This document shows, in pieces, positions 22,800 through 34,116 of a stretch of 64,000 bases of DNA. Made by a program: the position numbers and the translations under genes. The stretch comes from Paraphoma chrysanthemicola. Its lineage: Eukaryota > Ascomycota > Dothideomycetes > Pleosporales > Phaeosphaeriaceae. Location of the stretch: NCBI GenBank assembly GCA_020744225.1, contig JAGMWG010000012.1:1394943-1458942 (forward strand). Direction: 5' to 3'. Positions within the stretch are counted from its first letter, which is position 1. The number at the start of each line of letters is the position of its first letter. A model generated the notes under the pieces. It had not been told where the DNA came from. It searched no databases and was given only the letters and a program-made list of their open reading frames with translations.

Positions 22800-24057
22800 G
22801 AGATGTTGTGCTGCGCGGGAAAAGAGCAAATCATGTGCTCTAATCGAGCAGCTTTTCTCTGTAATGACGTTGTAAAGGCTCGCGGCGCTTGCAAGGGCGT
22901 TCGATCAAGGAAGGCAATGATGTTAGCGAAACTAGTCGTTTGTGATACTAGGTTGAGCCAGGCTTCTAGAATCCCATGGCTTTCCATGTAGAGTGTCTTT
23001 AGCCATTGGCGAAGATCTGATAGGTGGGTATCGTGGAGACCAGCCTCTTCGTCTTTCGGTGCGGCAACGTCGAAGTCGCTGTCTGCACCATGCGTCTCGA
23101 CTCGGAAGAAATCGTCAAGCGGAGCGTGCTCTGAGGTTGACGATACATCCTGATCTGAATACGGCAGAACGCTCGATATTGCGGTGTTGCTTTGAATGAT
23201 TTTTTCAATCTTCGCTTGCAGACCGGAGCTGTTGTGGTCATGCAGGATGAAGGTGCTTTCGCCAATGATTCTTAGCCAAGTGTAGACATGGTGTAACAAT
23301 CGTGCTCTGCGAGAGTCCTCTCGTTTGGCTAGTCCCCGTAATCTTAGCAGGCGCTCTGCATCGATGATGTAGCATCTGGCGTCGGCCGACTTGCCGATCA
23401 GTGTCTACCAGTATTTAGCATGGGCTACAAAGAGGTCACAATGCATACCGCAAGCGCAATGAGGCTGAAAATAGCCATTAGCTGGTCCTTGTACTTGGCT
23501 TTCTGCGGACCGGCCATCTCTAGTCTCAAGGACTCCTGCATGTGATTTTTAGCTTGTCGAGACGCATAATCCAAAATCCGTATTCCCTTCTGGTAGGACA
23601 CCGTATCAGGATAGCTCTGTGTTTTCGTGATGGTATGCGCGGAACAGCCGAGGATGGTATAGAAATTAGCCATATTAGCGTGCTTGACGTTCGAGCTCTG
23701 GAGGAACGTCATGTTAGCAAGCGTATGCACGGCGCTTTTCCAATTGAGGAGTTCCCACGGCGACTTGGAGTGCATTGGAAGCGGCGCAAATTGCGTGGCC
23801 GGATCTTGTATCGATTGTATGCCGAAACATTGTCTCGAAGGCTGAACACGTCAGAGAGCTCCCCGCTGGGACATGAACTACGCACGTTATCATGTCCGTT
23901 GCGCCGCCGTTGTTGAAATCGTGGTAGTTTTTTGGGAGACGTTTTGTGCCTTCCCTCTCGAGATCCGGAATCGAGAAGACGAGGCTATAGGGTTCGATGC
24001 GCAATTTGCCATGTCCGAAAACTGAGAACTGGTCTTGCCCGATGGCTGCATAGTGCT
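22800..24057 (-). pseudogene. ArcA-like regulator, regulatory-domain half in opposite orientation
   Basis: On the minus strand the middle part of a fungal transcription-factor regulatory domain can be read: IEPYSLVFSIPDLEREG near 23.96 kb, then after a shift QSIQDPATQFAPLPMHSKSP, ANMTFLQSSNVKHANMANF, an intron at about 23.45 kb with GTATGC-TAG, then CYIIDAERLLRLRGLAKRE, HHVYTWLRIIGESTFILHD and GILEAWLNLVSQTTSFANII. This order is that of the second half of ArcA-type regulators. There is no zinc cluster upstream on this strand; instead a good acceptor (TTGTAG) sits at 24.06 kb. The join near 23.84 kb needs a frame change, and the C-terminal end is lost near 22.8 kb. Confidence 0.65.
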
Positions 24058-25585
24058 ACAATTCTGTGGCGCTGTCGGCACTCGTTTCACGCTCCGCAGG
24101 GTCTACCCTCACCTTCTAAATGCGAAGTGTTGAAGACGTGTGTATGTCTTTACCGAGGAATAAGCTCCAGTTTACGTGTCAGTGTTTGACAAAATGCCTC
24201 AGGTGTTGAGCGCGCTCTATGTACCTAACACTCACGAGCCAGATAAGCTAACTACTTCCAGGCACGCGACATATGGCCGAACAAGTGCAGCGACATGTAA
24301 AACTCGGCACATCCGATGCGGTGCTTGCGGAACAATATACTTGATGTGAATCGGGAACTGAAACCTCCCAGCCCACCTCATCATCGTCATCGCAAAAGGT
24401 CAGCCATTCTAGCCTCATTCGGAAGTTCACTCCGGATCTTCCCTTGCCAACTTGTATGACCTCCATGCGATTTAGTTCTCGGCCCTGAGATCATGACCAT
24501 CGTGATCAAGCAAACCCGCAGCGACATCCACCACGTAAGACCTCTCGTCATGGACATAGCCCACTGCAGCATCAAACTTTCTGCAGAACAATCGATGTAC
24601 GCCAGCTAAGCTATGGTTAGTTCTTCTCGATCGTGCCATGGCTTTGATGAGCATGCTTGTCACGCTACGTCACTCCCTCCAATGTGTGCTGCAAGGGAAA
24701 GGTCGAGCCTAGAAAGCCTAAAGAGAAAGAAGATGCCAACATGTCTGGCGGACGTTCAATAGCCGACTTGCGTTACGGCCGTTGCGTACGTGCGTATCGC
24801 AGCCTAGAAACACCGACAGAACCCCCGAATGCTGAGGCGAAGGTTTGAAACTAATGCAGCGTGAAACCCTGATTGTGACGTCATCGATATCAACCTAAAA
24901 ACACTACTATCGCTTAGGATCGACCTACGGCGCTACCCCAATGTAAGTAGCTTCAGGATCGAAAGCTCTATCGCAGACTTATGTACCTTAAGACTGAAAA
25001 TGTAAAGGCCTTTTTTGTGGTTAAGGTTCTGTCCAGTTAAGTTCCAGCGAGAAGAGAGCTTTAATATTAAGATGCAAGGTTACTTATTTAAATTTGTCAC
25101 TTAGCATTTTTGTGTTTTTCAGCTATTGCGTTGGTTTTGCTGTATTGTAGCATATGTGATTTCTATCATTGCTATGCACACTAAGAGTGTGTGCCTTTAC
25201 GAAGCGCTACGCTACAAGAGACCAATTACGATCACACCGAGATGTTAATTCTTCTGCAATACTAATTGATCGCGTGCTGAGGATATTCTCATAACTACTG
25301 AATTTCAGGTATTCCTGTTTGCATTGGTGCATTCGCTAGGTTCATTAGGCTATTCAATCAACACTTAAATCTCACCTCGTAATGCTATTCGCAAACCTAA
25401 CCAGATTAGTTTCCGGACACGCTCGGGATTAGTATTCAAGTCTGTTGTCTCAATAGGGGTTCTACATTTATGTTGCACTCTAGGGTTATAAAATCACCTT
25501 GCCGCTGGCAACAAGGTGTTGTGTTTCACATTCAACTCCTCAATTTGCTCGAACGATTCACTATTACAGAAAAACCCCCGCCACT
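24058..25585. other. Intergenic with possible eroded coding remnants
   Basis: 1.5 kb, becoming AT-leaning after 24.9 kb. On the minus strand 24.39-24.66 kb there is a stretch with several near-in-frame stops that could be another fragment of a regulator C-terminus, but I cannot support it. No repeat seen. Confidence 0.3.
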
Positions 25586-26112
25586 ATGCCTGACTGGAGA
25601 ATCTACCACCCTTCTGGTACCTTCACGGATCCTGATGCGAGAGAAACGCTCTCACAGGCTATCACCTCGATCTACACCCGCGCTGGGCTCCCTGCTTTCT
25701 ATGTGGTTGTACTCTTCATTGAGATGCCTGCGGCCACTATGTTCCGATCCGGGTTTGCAGTTGTGAGTCCCGTCAGAGCCCTGGTGATGCCCATGTTCTG
25801 ATCATATACGCTGCGCAGTCATTGAAAGGAGGAAAGCCTTTTGTCAGGCTTTCATTCAGCCATATCGCCAGGCACTTCCCTCCAGGCGAGAGCCCTGAGA
25901 GAACCGCTTTTATGAATCTCGTGAACGAGACCTTGAAGCCATCCATTGCAGATAAAGGTTACGAATGGGAAGTCGGCGGCGAAGAACTTGACCGAGAGTT
26001 TGTTGCTATCAATGGTTTCGGGATTCCCCCTTCCGACTCTGAGGATGAGAAGAGGTGGGTCCGCGATAACAAGACGTCCCCTTGGGGCCCGTATCTTACA
26101 GAAAAGAACTAG
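25586..26112 (+). CDS. Tautomerase-superfamily protein, cis-CaaD-like
   Basis: A small enzyme of the tautomerase superfamily (cis-3-chloroacrylic acid dehalogenase-like fungal group), whose members use the N-terminal proline exposed after Met removal as catalytic base. Exons 25586-25762 and 25819-26112 give 156 residues, the normal size. The sequence begins MPDWRIYHPSGTF, so Pro2 becomes the first residue, followed by the usual tandem beta-alpha-beta pattern with FYVVVLFIEMP and, after the intron, VRLSFSHIARHF. The C-terminal part RDNKTSPWGPYLTEKN is typical of the fungal group. Physiological substrate unknown; fungal homologues are not necessarily dehalogenases. Intact, though flanked by eroded DNA. 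Confidence 0.85.
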
Positions 26113-27687
26113 TCCTTTGTTTAGGCCACATTTCGAATTATTCGCGCAAGCTCCACAGAATGCATCCTTAATTTTGCATGGTGAACCGGAACTATAATAT
26201 TTGATGACAGGTCTAGGATACATGGTGATATCTAGTCGGAGAGACCGATTCTAGACTTTCCGTCAGACAGAACGCCCGATGCAATGTCGGGCAGGTCATT
26301 CTGTGAAGCTCTCACCCTTCGAAAGTATTGTGTGAGTGGATGGTCCTCATCGTTAAATCTCTTCTAACCCCAGTCCAGCCCTAGACCCTGCGATTGAGTG
26401 GGAAGGACTTAACGTGCAATGTAGCGAACCTTCGAAAGCTGCTGCTACATTGCTTGACCTGTCGCTCAAACGTAAGTCAGAATTCCCCGTGTGAAAGCCA
26501 TAAGGAAATGGAAATCCATGAGTACATATCCCCGTTTATAATCCCAACTATTGTGCGAACCCGAGCCGAGTCCTCGTGTGTTGAGGTTCGAGACAAAGCC
26601 GTTAGCGATGCGCTGTTTTGGTGAGGTTTGCAGAACGCCCATTCACTGATCATGTTGTCTAGATTACCACGCAACCTAGTGATGGGACGATCGGCGCAAG
26701 GTACTGATGGTTAATGTTGTTGAGTATTTAACCCTCGCTAACAGCTACAGAAAAAGATGCCGATGTGTGATTTGGTCTGTACCTTATTGGTGAGCTGTAT
26801 GCCCACTTACGACGCATCGGCTTTCGGTTGCGGTCGAGCTGGGTTCACTGGCTTTGTGCGGCTTGGCGGACATCGACACGTAGTCGGACATTAGAACATT
26901 GGGATAGTACATTGTAACATACCGCAACGGCCAAGATATCGGTGCAGAAATCACTAGCGAGGAAAAAACCTTTCAAATGATTGCTATCTATTTCACTGAC
27001 AGATTCAACTGATTAAAGGCAATGTATTCGCATCTCATTGAACATTCACGTAGTCAACCAATTAGAACCATGGCTTCTTACCCCTGCGAGCGTGGCAATG
27101 TCTTAGCGGACGAAGGGATAGTGCAACCAAGGGGAGAAGCAAGGCCGGTCTGAAGGGTCCCCAGACTAAATACCCGAGCAGCTGACATTTTTTGCCTTGC
27201 GCATTGGACCGTTACAAATAGGGCGAAGTCAGACGTCGCAGATTGTCGTCGGCGCTTCGGCTGTTTGCGGCCCGTCTAGTTGGGCATAGCTGATACCATA
27301 TGTAAAATGGGTCCAGGATGGTTAAGGGAGACGAGTGGAAAAATCCGAGACATCAAGACACAAGGCAGATTAGTAATCATCTATCATAACTCCAAATACG
27401 GCATGCCTCGGCCCTCGGACTCCCTCCAAGTCCATGTGTCTACATGCGTTCTATGACGACATCATGTTGCTGTGCTCTTTCATAAAAAGCTGTTCCTAAT
27501 ATTGTGAAGGAGAATTTGAACTTTAATAATTCAAAACGTTCACCAAGTTCCAATACCAATCGTAACCCGACTTAAATAGCGATTCAATACTGTGATAACT
27601 GTTCGAGCATCACCCGACTCGTCAGTCCCATCCCAGACATTGTATAGGCTAAATCCTTACCTGCCACAATTAGAGACGACATTCATA
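26113..27687. other. Gene-poor stretch
   Basis: 1.6 kb with no frame I can support on either strand. It separates the tautomerase from the decaying island. Confidence 0.4.
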
Positions 27688-28109
27688 ATGCTGAGAACGC
27701 CATTACCCCAACAGAGTGCACTGGCGGCAGGAACCAGTAATTTCAAAGACGACCAGAACCTCTCCGACAGCAATTCTTCCAACAAGAACCAATCTACTAA
27801 AACAAGAAATCTATTCCAGCGACGCGGTCCAGGCTTTCAATGGTGGCTTATGGCCATTCCTTCATTCTTGGTCTCGATTTACGGATTCCTTTATTTGACC
27901 ACTAGCCTGGGCTTCGGCGACCCTGCAGTCCAGCCAAGAGTCAAGTCACATCTTCTGTTGAAGGAGTATCCCATGTAAGTGCTTCTCTGATCGCCATGGG
28001 TCTTGGGCCGTTCCAATTCCACCCTCAACTACAACAACGCTACCCGACAATTCACCGACGAATCGGCTGGGCGTATATCACTGCTGTGACATTTTCACAC
28101 AGCGCCTAA
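27688..28109 (+). pseudogene. Truncated DUF2306-type membrane protein
   Basis: From the ATG at 27688 a frame encodes a Ser/Asn-rich N-terminus and a membrane segment around WWLMAIPSFLVSIYGFLYL. After a one-base frame change near 27.97 kb it continues as SASLIAMGLGPFQFHPQL and RRIGWAYITAVTF, the order of the DUF2306 family of predicted multi-helix membrane proteins (function unknown). DUF2306 proteins usually have four or more helices; here the reading stops at a TAA (28107-28109) after about two. The break coincides with the beginning of aldehyde dehydrogenase sequence in another frame, so the gene is truncated at its 3' side as well as frameshifted. Confidence 0.55.
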
Positions 28110-29610
28110 GGGCCGCAAGTGGAACCAACTGACTGGTCTCTTCATCAACAATGAGTTTGTCGATGCGTCCAATCGCACCCTTATTACCTCCATATATCCC
28201 GCCACTGAAAAGGAGATAGTCACTGTGCAGGGTGCGAGCTCGGAAGATGTCGACCGCGAAGTCAATGCCGCAAAGAAGGCGTTGAAGAGTACTGAGTGGA
28301 AGAAGCTCCGTGTAACGGAGCGTGGGCGACTCATGACCAAGCTGGCTGACTTGATTGAGGAGAACAAAGAGCTTCTGGCCACAGTTGACGCCTGGGACGA
28401 CGGTAAGTGTTGCTCCTTGTAGACGATGACAACACTGACCTCGCGGGCAAACCGTACGGCGTGGCTCTCAACGAGGATCTTCCCAAAGCCTTCTCGAGAA
28501 TCCGGTACTACGCAGTTGGGCGGACAACATCTCCGGCCAGACGATTGGGACGACGCCAGACAATTTTGCCTATACTCCGTGCCAGCGCATCGGCGTCGTC
28601 GCTCCAATTATCCCCTGGAACTAGCCGCTGTCCATGGCGTGCTGGAAGCTAGGTCCAGCGCTGGCGTGCGGAAACATAATCGTGCTGAAAGCAGCCGAGC
28701 AAACACCGCTCTCCATCCTCCTTCTAGCGCGATTCATCAAGGAAGCCGGGTTCCCGCCCGGCGTTGTAAAGATCATCAACTGGATCGGAAGAGAGGCCGG
28801 TGCTGCATTAGTGCAGCACCACTCGTAGACAAGGTCGCATTTACCGGCTCTACAGGGACTGCGACTCGAATCATGAAGATGGCGGCTGTCGGGCTGAAGA
28901 ACATCACCCTGGAGACGGTGGGAAAGTCGCCACTCATCATCTCGAGCACGCGGACATGGAGCAGGCTGTGCGGTGGTCGCATTTCGGTATTATGCACAAC
29001 AGGCGAGATATGCACTGCCACGTCTCGCATCCTAGTCCAGCTGTTCGTGTTTGAAGAAATCCTTTCACAGTTCCGCGAGCAGATCAAGTCCGTGTCTGTC
29101 ATTGGCGATCAGTGGAGCGACAATACATTCGAGGGCCCTCAAGTCACCAAACAGCAGTACGAACGAGTGCTCTCGTACGTCGATATTGGCAAGTCAGAAG
29201 GCGCCGAGCTCGTAGAGGGCGGGGAAGCGTGCCCAGGCAACGGCTTCTTCATCAAGCCTACCGTCTTCACCAAGGTGTCACCCAACATGCGCATCTACCG
29301 TGAAGAGATCTTCGGACCGCTTGTCGTCATTGCCACTTTAGCAACGGAAGAGGATGGGATAGCAATGGCCAATGACACGATCTACGGCCTTGGGTCAGCA
29401 GTCTTTACAAGAGATTTAGAGCGTGCTCATCGAGTGGCCGCCGAGATAGAGGCTGGCATGGTATGGATAAACAGCAGTCAGGACTGCGACTATAGAATAC
29501 CCTTTGGCGGCGTCAAGCAATCGGGGATCGGACGGGAGCTGGGTGAGGCTGGGCTGCAAGCTTACTCACAGGTTAAGGCCGTGCACGTTAACCTAGGTAA
29601 CAGATTATAA
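28103..29610 (+). pseudogene. Aldehyde dehydrogenase pseudogene
   Basis: NAD(P)-dependent aldehyde oxidation would be the role of the intact enzyme. Sequence from about residue 20 of a typical ALDH (GRKWNQLTGLFINNEFVD) to the end (FGGVKQSGIGRELG, AYSQVKAVHVNLG) is present, including the Cys region GEICTATSR. It is broken at several places: an intron donor at about 28.40 kb whose acceptor has lost a base near 28.45 kb; a missing base near 28.52 kb; TAG for an expected Tyr codon after PWN at about 28.62 kb; a missing base near 28.82 kb; and two nearby shifts at 28.94-29.0 kb that compensate one another. The oxyanion/glutamate motif reads LETVGKSP, with Val for the usual Gly. The promoter and first exon are missing, replaced by the DUF2306 fragment. 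Confidence 0.85.
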
Positions 29611-29744
29611 GCGGAATAAAGTTAACATGTCAAATCAAGTCGCAAAGTCTGTCCTGCATGGGCTGCGTCTTGTACATCTGGGAAAATGTAATCAAATATC
29701 GCTGTTTGGCGTGTAATTGCATGATTGCAGTTCCTTAACTCTGT

Positions 29745-31221
29745 CTACACTGAAATGGTAATATTCTTCATGATCTGGAACTCGGCCAGACCATACTTAC
29801 TCCCCTCTCTCCCCATACTCGATTCTTTGATGCCGCCAAACGGTGCCTCTGGCGCTGATCTTCCCAGTATTCACACCGACCATGCCGACCTCGAGCTCCC
29901 CCGCCACCTGCCAGATGGTGTTGAGGTTTGCGGAGAAGAAGTACCCCGCCAGTCCAAATTTCGTATCGTTGGCCATTCGAATGACTTCATCGACCGTATC
30001 GAAGACGAATATCGGTACTAATGGGCCGAATGTCTCCTCACGAGCTACCCGCATATCTGACGTGACACCTGTGATGATGGCGGGCTCGATGTAGCATCTG
30101 CCCGAGTCCTTACGGACTTGCCCTTCATGGAGTAACTTGGCGCCCTTGCCTACGGCGTCGTCGATGTGGCTTTTGACCTTGACTACAGCCGCTTCGTTCA
30201 CCAAGGGACCGTGTTTTACAGTGGGGTCCATGCCGGACCCGACTTTGAACTGCTGAGCGCGCTTGACGAGGGCGCGGGCGAACTGATTGTGAATACCGCG
30301 CTGCACGAATAGGCGATTGGTGGAGACGCACGTTTGTCCCGAGCACCGGAATTTGCAAGCAATAACGCCCTCGATGGCTTTCGCAATATCGGCATCGTCG
30401 AAGACAATGAAGGGTGCGTTGCCGCCGAGCTCCATGGACACTTTCTTCATCGTCCCAGCAGCCTTCTCGGTGATCAACTTGCCGACATTGGTCGAGCCAG
30501 TGAAGCTAACCTTCTTGATGATGGGGTTGGTGTATAGCTCCACGACAGCTGCGCGGTCGCGAGTAGGTACAACTTGAATTGTATTCGCTGGCAGTCCTGC
30601 CTCTTGCGCAAGGTGAGTAAGTGCCAGTGTGCACAATGGCGTCTCGCTAGGCGGCTTGACGACGACTGTGCAGCCTGCAGCCAGCGCCGGGCCAAGCTTT
30701 CGAGTTATCATGGCGATGGGAAAGTTCCAAGGCACGATGATGGCACACACTCCTATCGGTTGCCGGACAATGAAGTTTGTGCTTCTGGTGTGCATTGATG
30801 GAATGATGTCGCCGTACGAGCGAATGGCTTCCTCGGCAAACCAGGAGAGGAAGCTGGCACCATACTCGACTTCGCCCTTCGCTTCTGCCAGCGTCTTGCC
30901 GTTCTCGGAGGTCAACAGTATCGCGAGATCGTCTGTATTCTGTCGAACGAGGGCGGCGAATTGATGTAGCAGTTTGGATCTCTCGTGCTCAGTGGTCTTT
31001 CGGAACTCCTGAAAACATACGTAAGCATGATCGATCGCTTCTTTCAAGTGATCAATGCCGTGATCAGCAACTTCTGCGATGATCTTGTCGGTTGCCGGAT
31101 CGTATACTGGGAACTTCTTCTCTCCAGAAGTCCATTTGCCACCAATAAACCCTGATCCAATGAGGAGAGCCTTGTTTGACAAGGCCTCGCGCAAGGTCGT
31201 TGGCTGAGCGATGCTGCCCAT
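29745..31221 (-). pseudogene. Succinate-semialdehyde-dehydrogenase-like gene with a late frameshift
   Basis: The intact enzyme would oxidise succinate semialdehyde or a related aldehyde with NAD(P). From the ATG at 31221 the frame is open for about 455 codons and shows IIVPWNFPIAM, VSFTGSTNVGK, the general-base region MELGGNAPFIVFDDAD and the catalytic CSGQTCVSTNRLF. Near 29.85 kb one extra base breaks the frame after NTGKISA; past it, the other frame continues with EAPFGGIKES and GREGSKYGLAEF to a stop at 29745. Removing one base would give 491 residues, the usual length. The frame as written instead ends at 29797 with an unrelated tail. This may be a genuine first disabling mutation or a sequencing error. 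An upstream in-frame ATG at 31248 is a weaker start. Confidence 0.82.
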
Positions 31222-31704
31222 GTTTGATTCAATTGATGTTGGGTGCATGAATTGATGCCTGAAGATGGCGACAACAAGTTGAAGTTCTTAATGCAAGAGC
31301 AAACACTGACAGAGAGTGAATCTTAGCGAAAAACACATTTGGTATTCGGCATACAATCCACTACGGCAACGCTTATATGACTTTTCGGCACAGATTCCAT
31401 CTTCTGGCCGCTCCTGTCTCTGTGTAAGTAGGGCCGCATCAGATGCGCCCTGGGTATGCTTTCGGTCGTGGGGCAGAAGACGTCTGTGAGAACAGTGCCG
31501 ATCTGGAACTTTACGCCGACCGGCTATATGGCTATGGTTCTGAGCCTTGGCGTCAACTACCACAACCGAGGCCAGGATGCTACCTCCGATAGGCACATGA
31601 TCTCAATACTACCGGTGCTAACTGTGGATGTTTGTTCGATTAAAGATAAGTGTGTGCGTGGTTCGCGGTCCAAGATGTAGAAACTCCAACTCTTTCATCC
31701 AGTC
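31222..31704. other. Divergent intergenic region, SSADH-like / transketolase-like
   Basis: 483 bases between divergently oriented genes, likely a former shared promoter region. No other feature seen. Confidence 0.4.
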
Positions 31705-33517
31705 ATGATTTCAAAAATTAAGACTCAGCTGACCATTGTGTCACCCCTCAAGGGGGAGGCGGCGGACAGCCAGGCCGTCCGAGAAATAAGGAAGATGGTC
31801 ATAGATATCTGTCGTCAGAACCGTGGAGGGCACGGTGGCTCTGCAATTGGCATGGCGCCGTTAACTGTTGCCCTTTGGAAGTACACGACGCGCTACAACC
31901 CGCAAAACTCAGAAGTACGTTGTATTTGCGATTTCGGATGCTTGGCTCAAAAGCTCGTGCGCTGACCGGGATGATGTAGTGGTTTGACCGAGTTCGTTTC
32001 GTCTTGTTCAAGGGCCATGCCGCCATGCTGCTATACACGATGCTTCACGTGTCAGGCTACCCACACGTCGCTGCTGATGAGCTGAAGCTTTATCGCAATG
32101 CAAAGGCTGTTGATCGGGAGACTGGAAACTGGCAAGCAACCATTTGCCATGGTCATCTAGAAATTGAGGTGCCAGGAGTCGAGGTCACGACAGGCCCGCT
32201 TGGACAGGGCGTCGCAAACGCCGTGGGCCTGGCCATTGCATCCAAGAACCTGGCTGCATCCTTCAACAAACCCGATATGGACCTCATCTCTTCTCATATC
32301 TACTGTGTGACAGGAGACGGATGTCTCCAAGAGGGTGTTGCAAACAAGGCTATCGTTATGTTATCGCAGGTCATTTGGGGCTAGATAACCTGACCCTGCT
32401 TTATGACAACAATCAAGTGACGTGCGACGGGCCGCTAGACTAGATCTTATCTGAGGATACCAATGCAAAAGTAAGGAGCATGGGCTGGAACGTCATCGAT
32501 GTTGTTGATGGCGATTCTTCGGTTGGTAGCATTGTGCAAGCTCTGGCTCTTGCGAAATCCTACAAAGACAAATCGACATTCATCAACATTCCCACGACCA
32601 TTGGCCACGGGACCTCGACAGCGGGAACTTCCAAGTCGCACCACGGAACTTATACCGACGAGGACGCTGCGAAGTACGCTACAGCTGGAGTCGAGACGAG
32701 CCATACACTGTCCGAGGCGACTCGGAGGTACTGGCAACAAGCTGCTGAGCAGGGCCAGGAAAAGGAATACGAATGGAACCAAAAGCTCGACATGAATACC
32801 GCCGCGTACCCCGAGTCGGCGGCCCGGCTGCAGCAACGCATGGAGGGCAAGGTCAATGTCGAAGCGATGTTGGGGTCTCTTGAAATCCTAAAGAGCGTGA
32901 CTGCGACGCGCCAATTCAACGGGTGGTCTTCGACAAACTCATGAAGGCGATACCCAACCTTTTCGCCGGCGGTACAGATTTGTGGAACTCGAATCGAAGG
33001 GGTGATCAGTCGGAGCGAATCTTTGATGGGGCCCACCCAGAGGGACTTGTCCTCCGTTATGGTATTCGATAGCACGTCATGGCGTCCATCTCCAACGGGC
33101 TGGCTGCATACTCGCCGGGCTGCTTCCTCCCCGTGACAGCGACATTCTTCATGTTCTATCGCGGCAGCAGGCGTGCGGATGGGCGCATTGAGCGAACTCA
33201 AGGTCATCCACATTGCGACGAACGACTCGATTGGCGAGGGTCAAAACGGACCTACTCATCAGCTCGTGGAGCTGGACTTGCTCTTCCGCGGGATGCCCAA
33301 GCTGCATTACATTCGACCAGCAGACAGCGAAGAGGTCATCGGGGCTTGGATGACGGCGATTGGGGTGGAGCATGCGCCTAGCATCATCTCACTGGCTCGA
33401 GACCCGGGGCTCTGGCTGCTCTCTGGCACGGACCGACACAAGGTTGGACGTGGCGGCTATGTGCTGGAAGAGAAAGACGACGCGGAAGTGACGCTTATCT
33501 CGTGTGCGGCCAGGTAG
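31705..33517 (+). pseudogene. Transketolase / dihydroxyacetone-synthase-like pseudogene
   Basis: The intact enzyme transfers two-carbon units with thiamine diphosphate. Exon 1 (31705-31914), a GT-AG intron to 31979, and the following frame give the N-terminal half: GGHGGSAIGMAPLTVALW, KGHAAMLLYTMLH, TGPLGQGVANAVGLAIA and the ThDP motif GDGCLQEG...DNN. Breaks: a frameshift near 32.36 kb; TAG for an expected Trp at about 32.44 kb; a shift near 32.92 kb; TAG within the RYGIR-HVMA motif at about 33.07 kb; another shift near 33.16 kb. The pyrimidine-binding region (IHIATNDSIGEGQNGPTHQ) is still clear. The C-terminal domain is lost after LISC. Confidence 0.85.
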
Positions 33518-34116
33518 CGCCTTGCGTGCTCAGGCCTGGCGCTCTGGTCGCCAACCCCGCAATCGGTGCGCGCAGGAACGACAAGCCTGTACACCATCCA
33601 TCGTTACACAGCAGTGGCAATCACCATTTGGGCCGTGCAACGCGCAACGCGCAACGCCCATGTCTTTCTGCTAGATGGTATGCTCACGACGACACGTAAG
33701 ATATGGCCTACAGTCAATTGCTTGCGCAACCGCCGCCGCAAGCGCAGCCGCACGCGCAGTCGCCCACATCGCATCAACATCCTCACGCACACGTACACGA
33801 CCGTACCACAGCGCCCGCGCCCATCCGCGACATACTTCTCTACGCTTGTGGTTTGGATCCTCGTCCGTGCGTCCAATCTGTATTTTACATTCGCCCGAGC
33901 TAGGGGGTTGAGAAGCTTCTTCACGTCGATAGAGACCTTCGACGGGATCTTTGCATCCGAGATACTATCGCCGTCATGATGTTCTGGAGGTCTTTTAACG
34001 TCAGTCATAGTAAATATTATACGAGCGATATGTTTGTAGATAACATACCTGTCTAGAGAGTGGCCTTCAATCAGCGTCACTTTATTGAACATCTGGCGAC
34101 CAGATCGAGCGACGTC
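33518..34116. other. Remnant/intergenic between transketolase and HET gene
   Basis: About 600 bases. The first part may be the scrambled C-terminal domain of the transketolase copy, but no family motif can be read. No other feature. Confidence 0.3.

Noticed and set aside
24248..24660. C-terminal piece of the split regulator on the minus strand
   Set aside because: Several stops and no secure motif; its position does not fit the simple inversion model.
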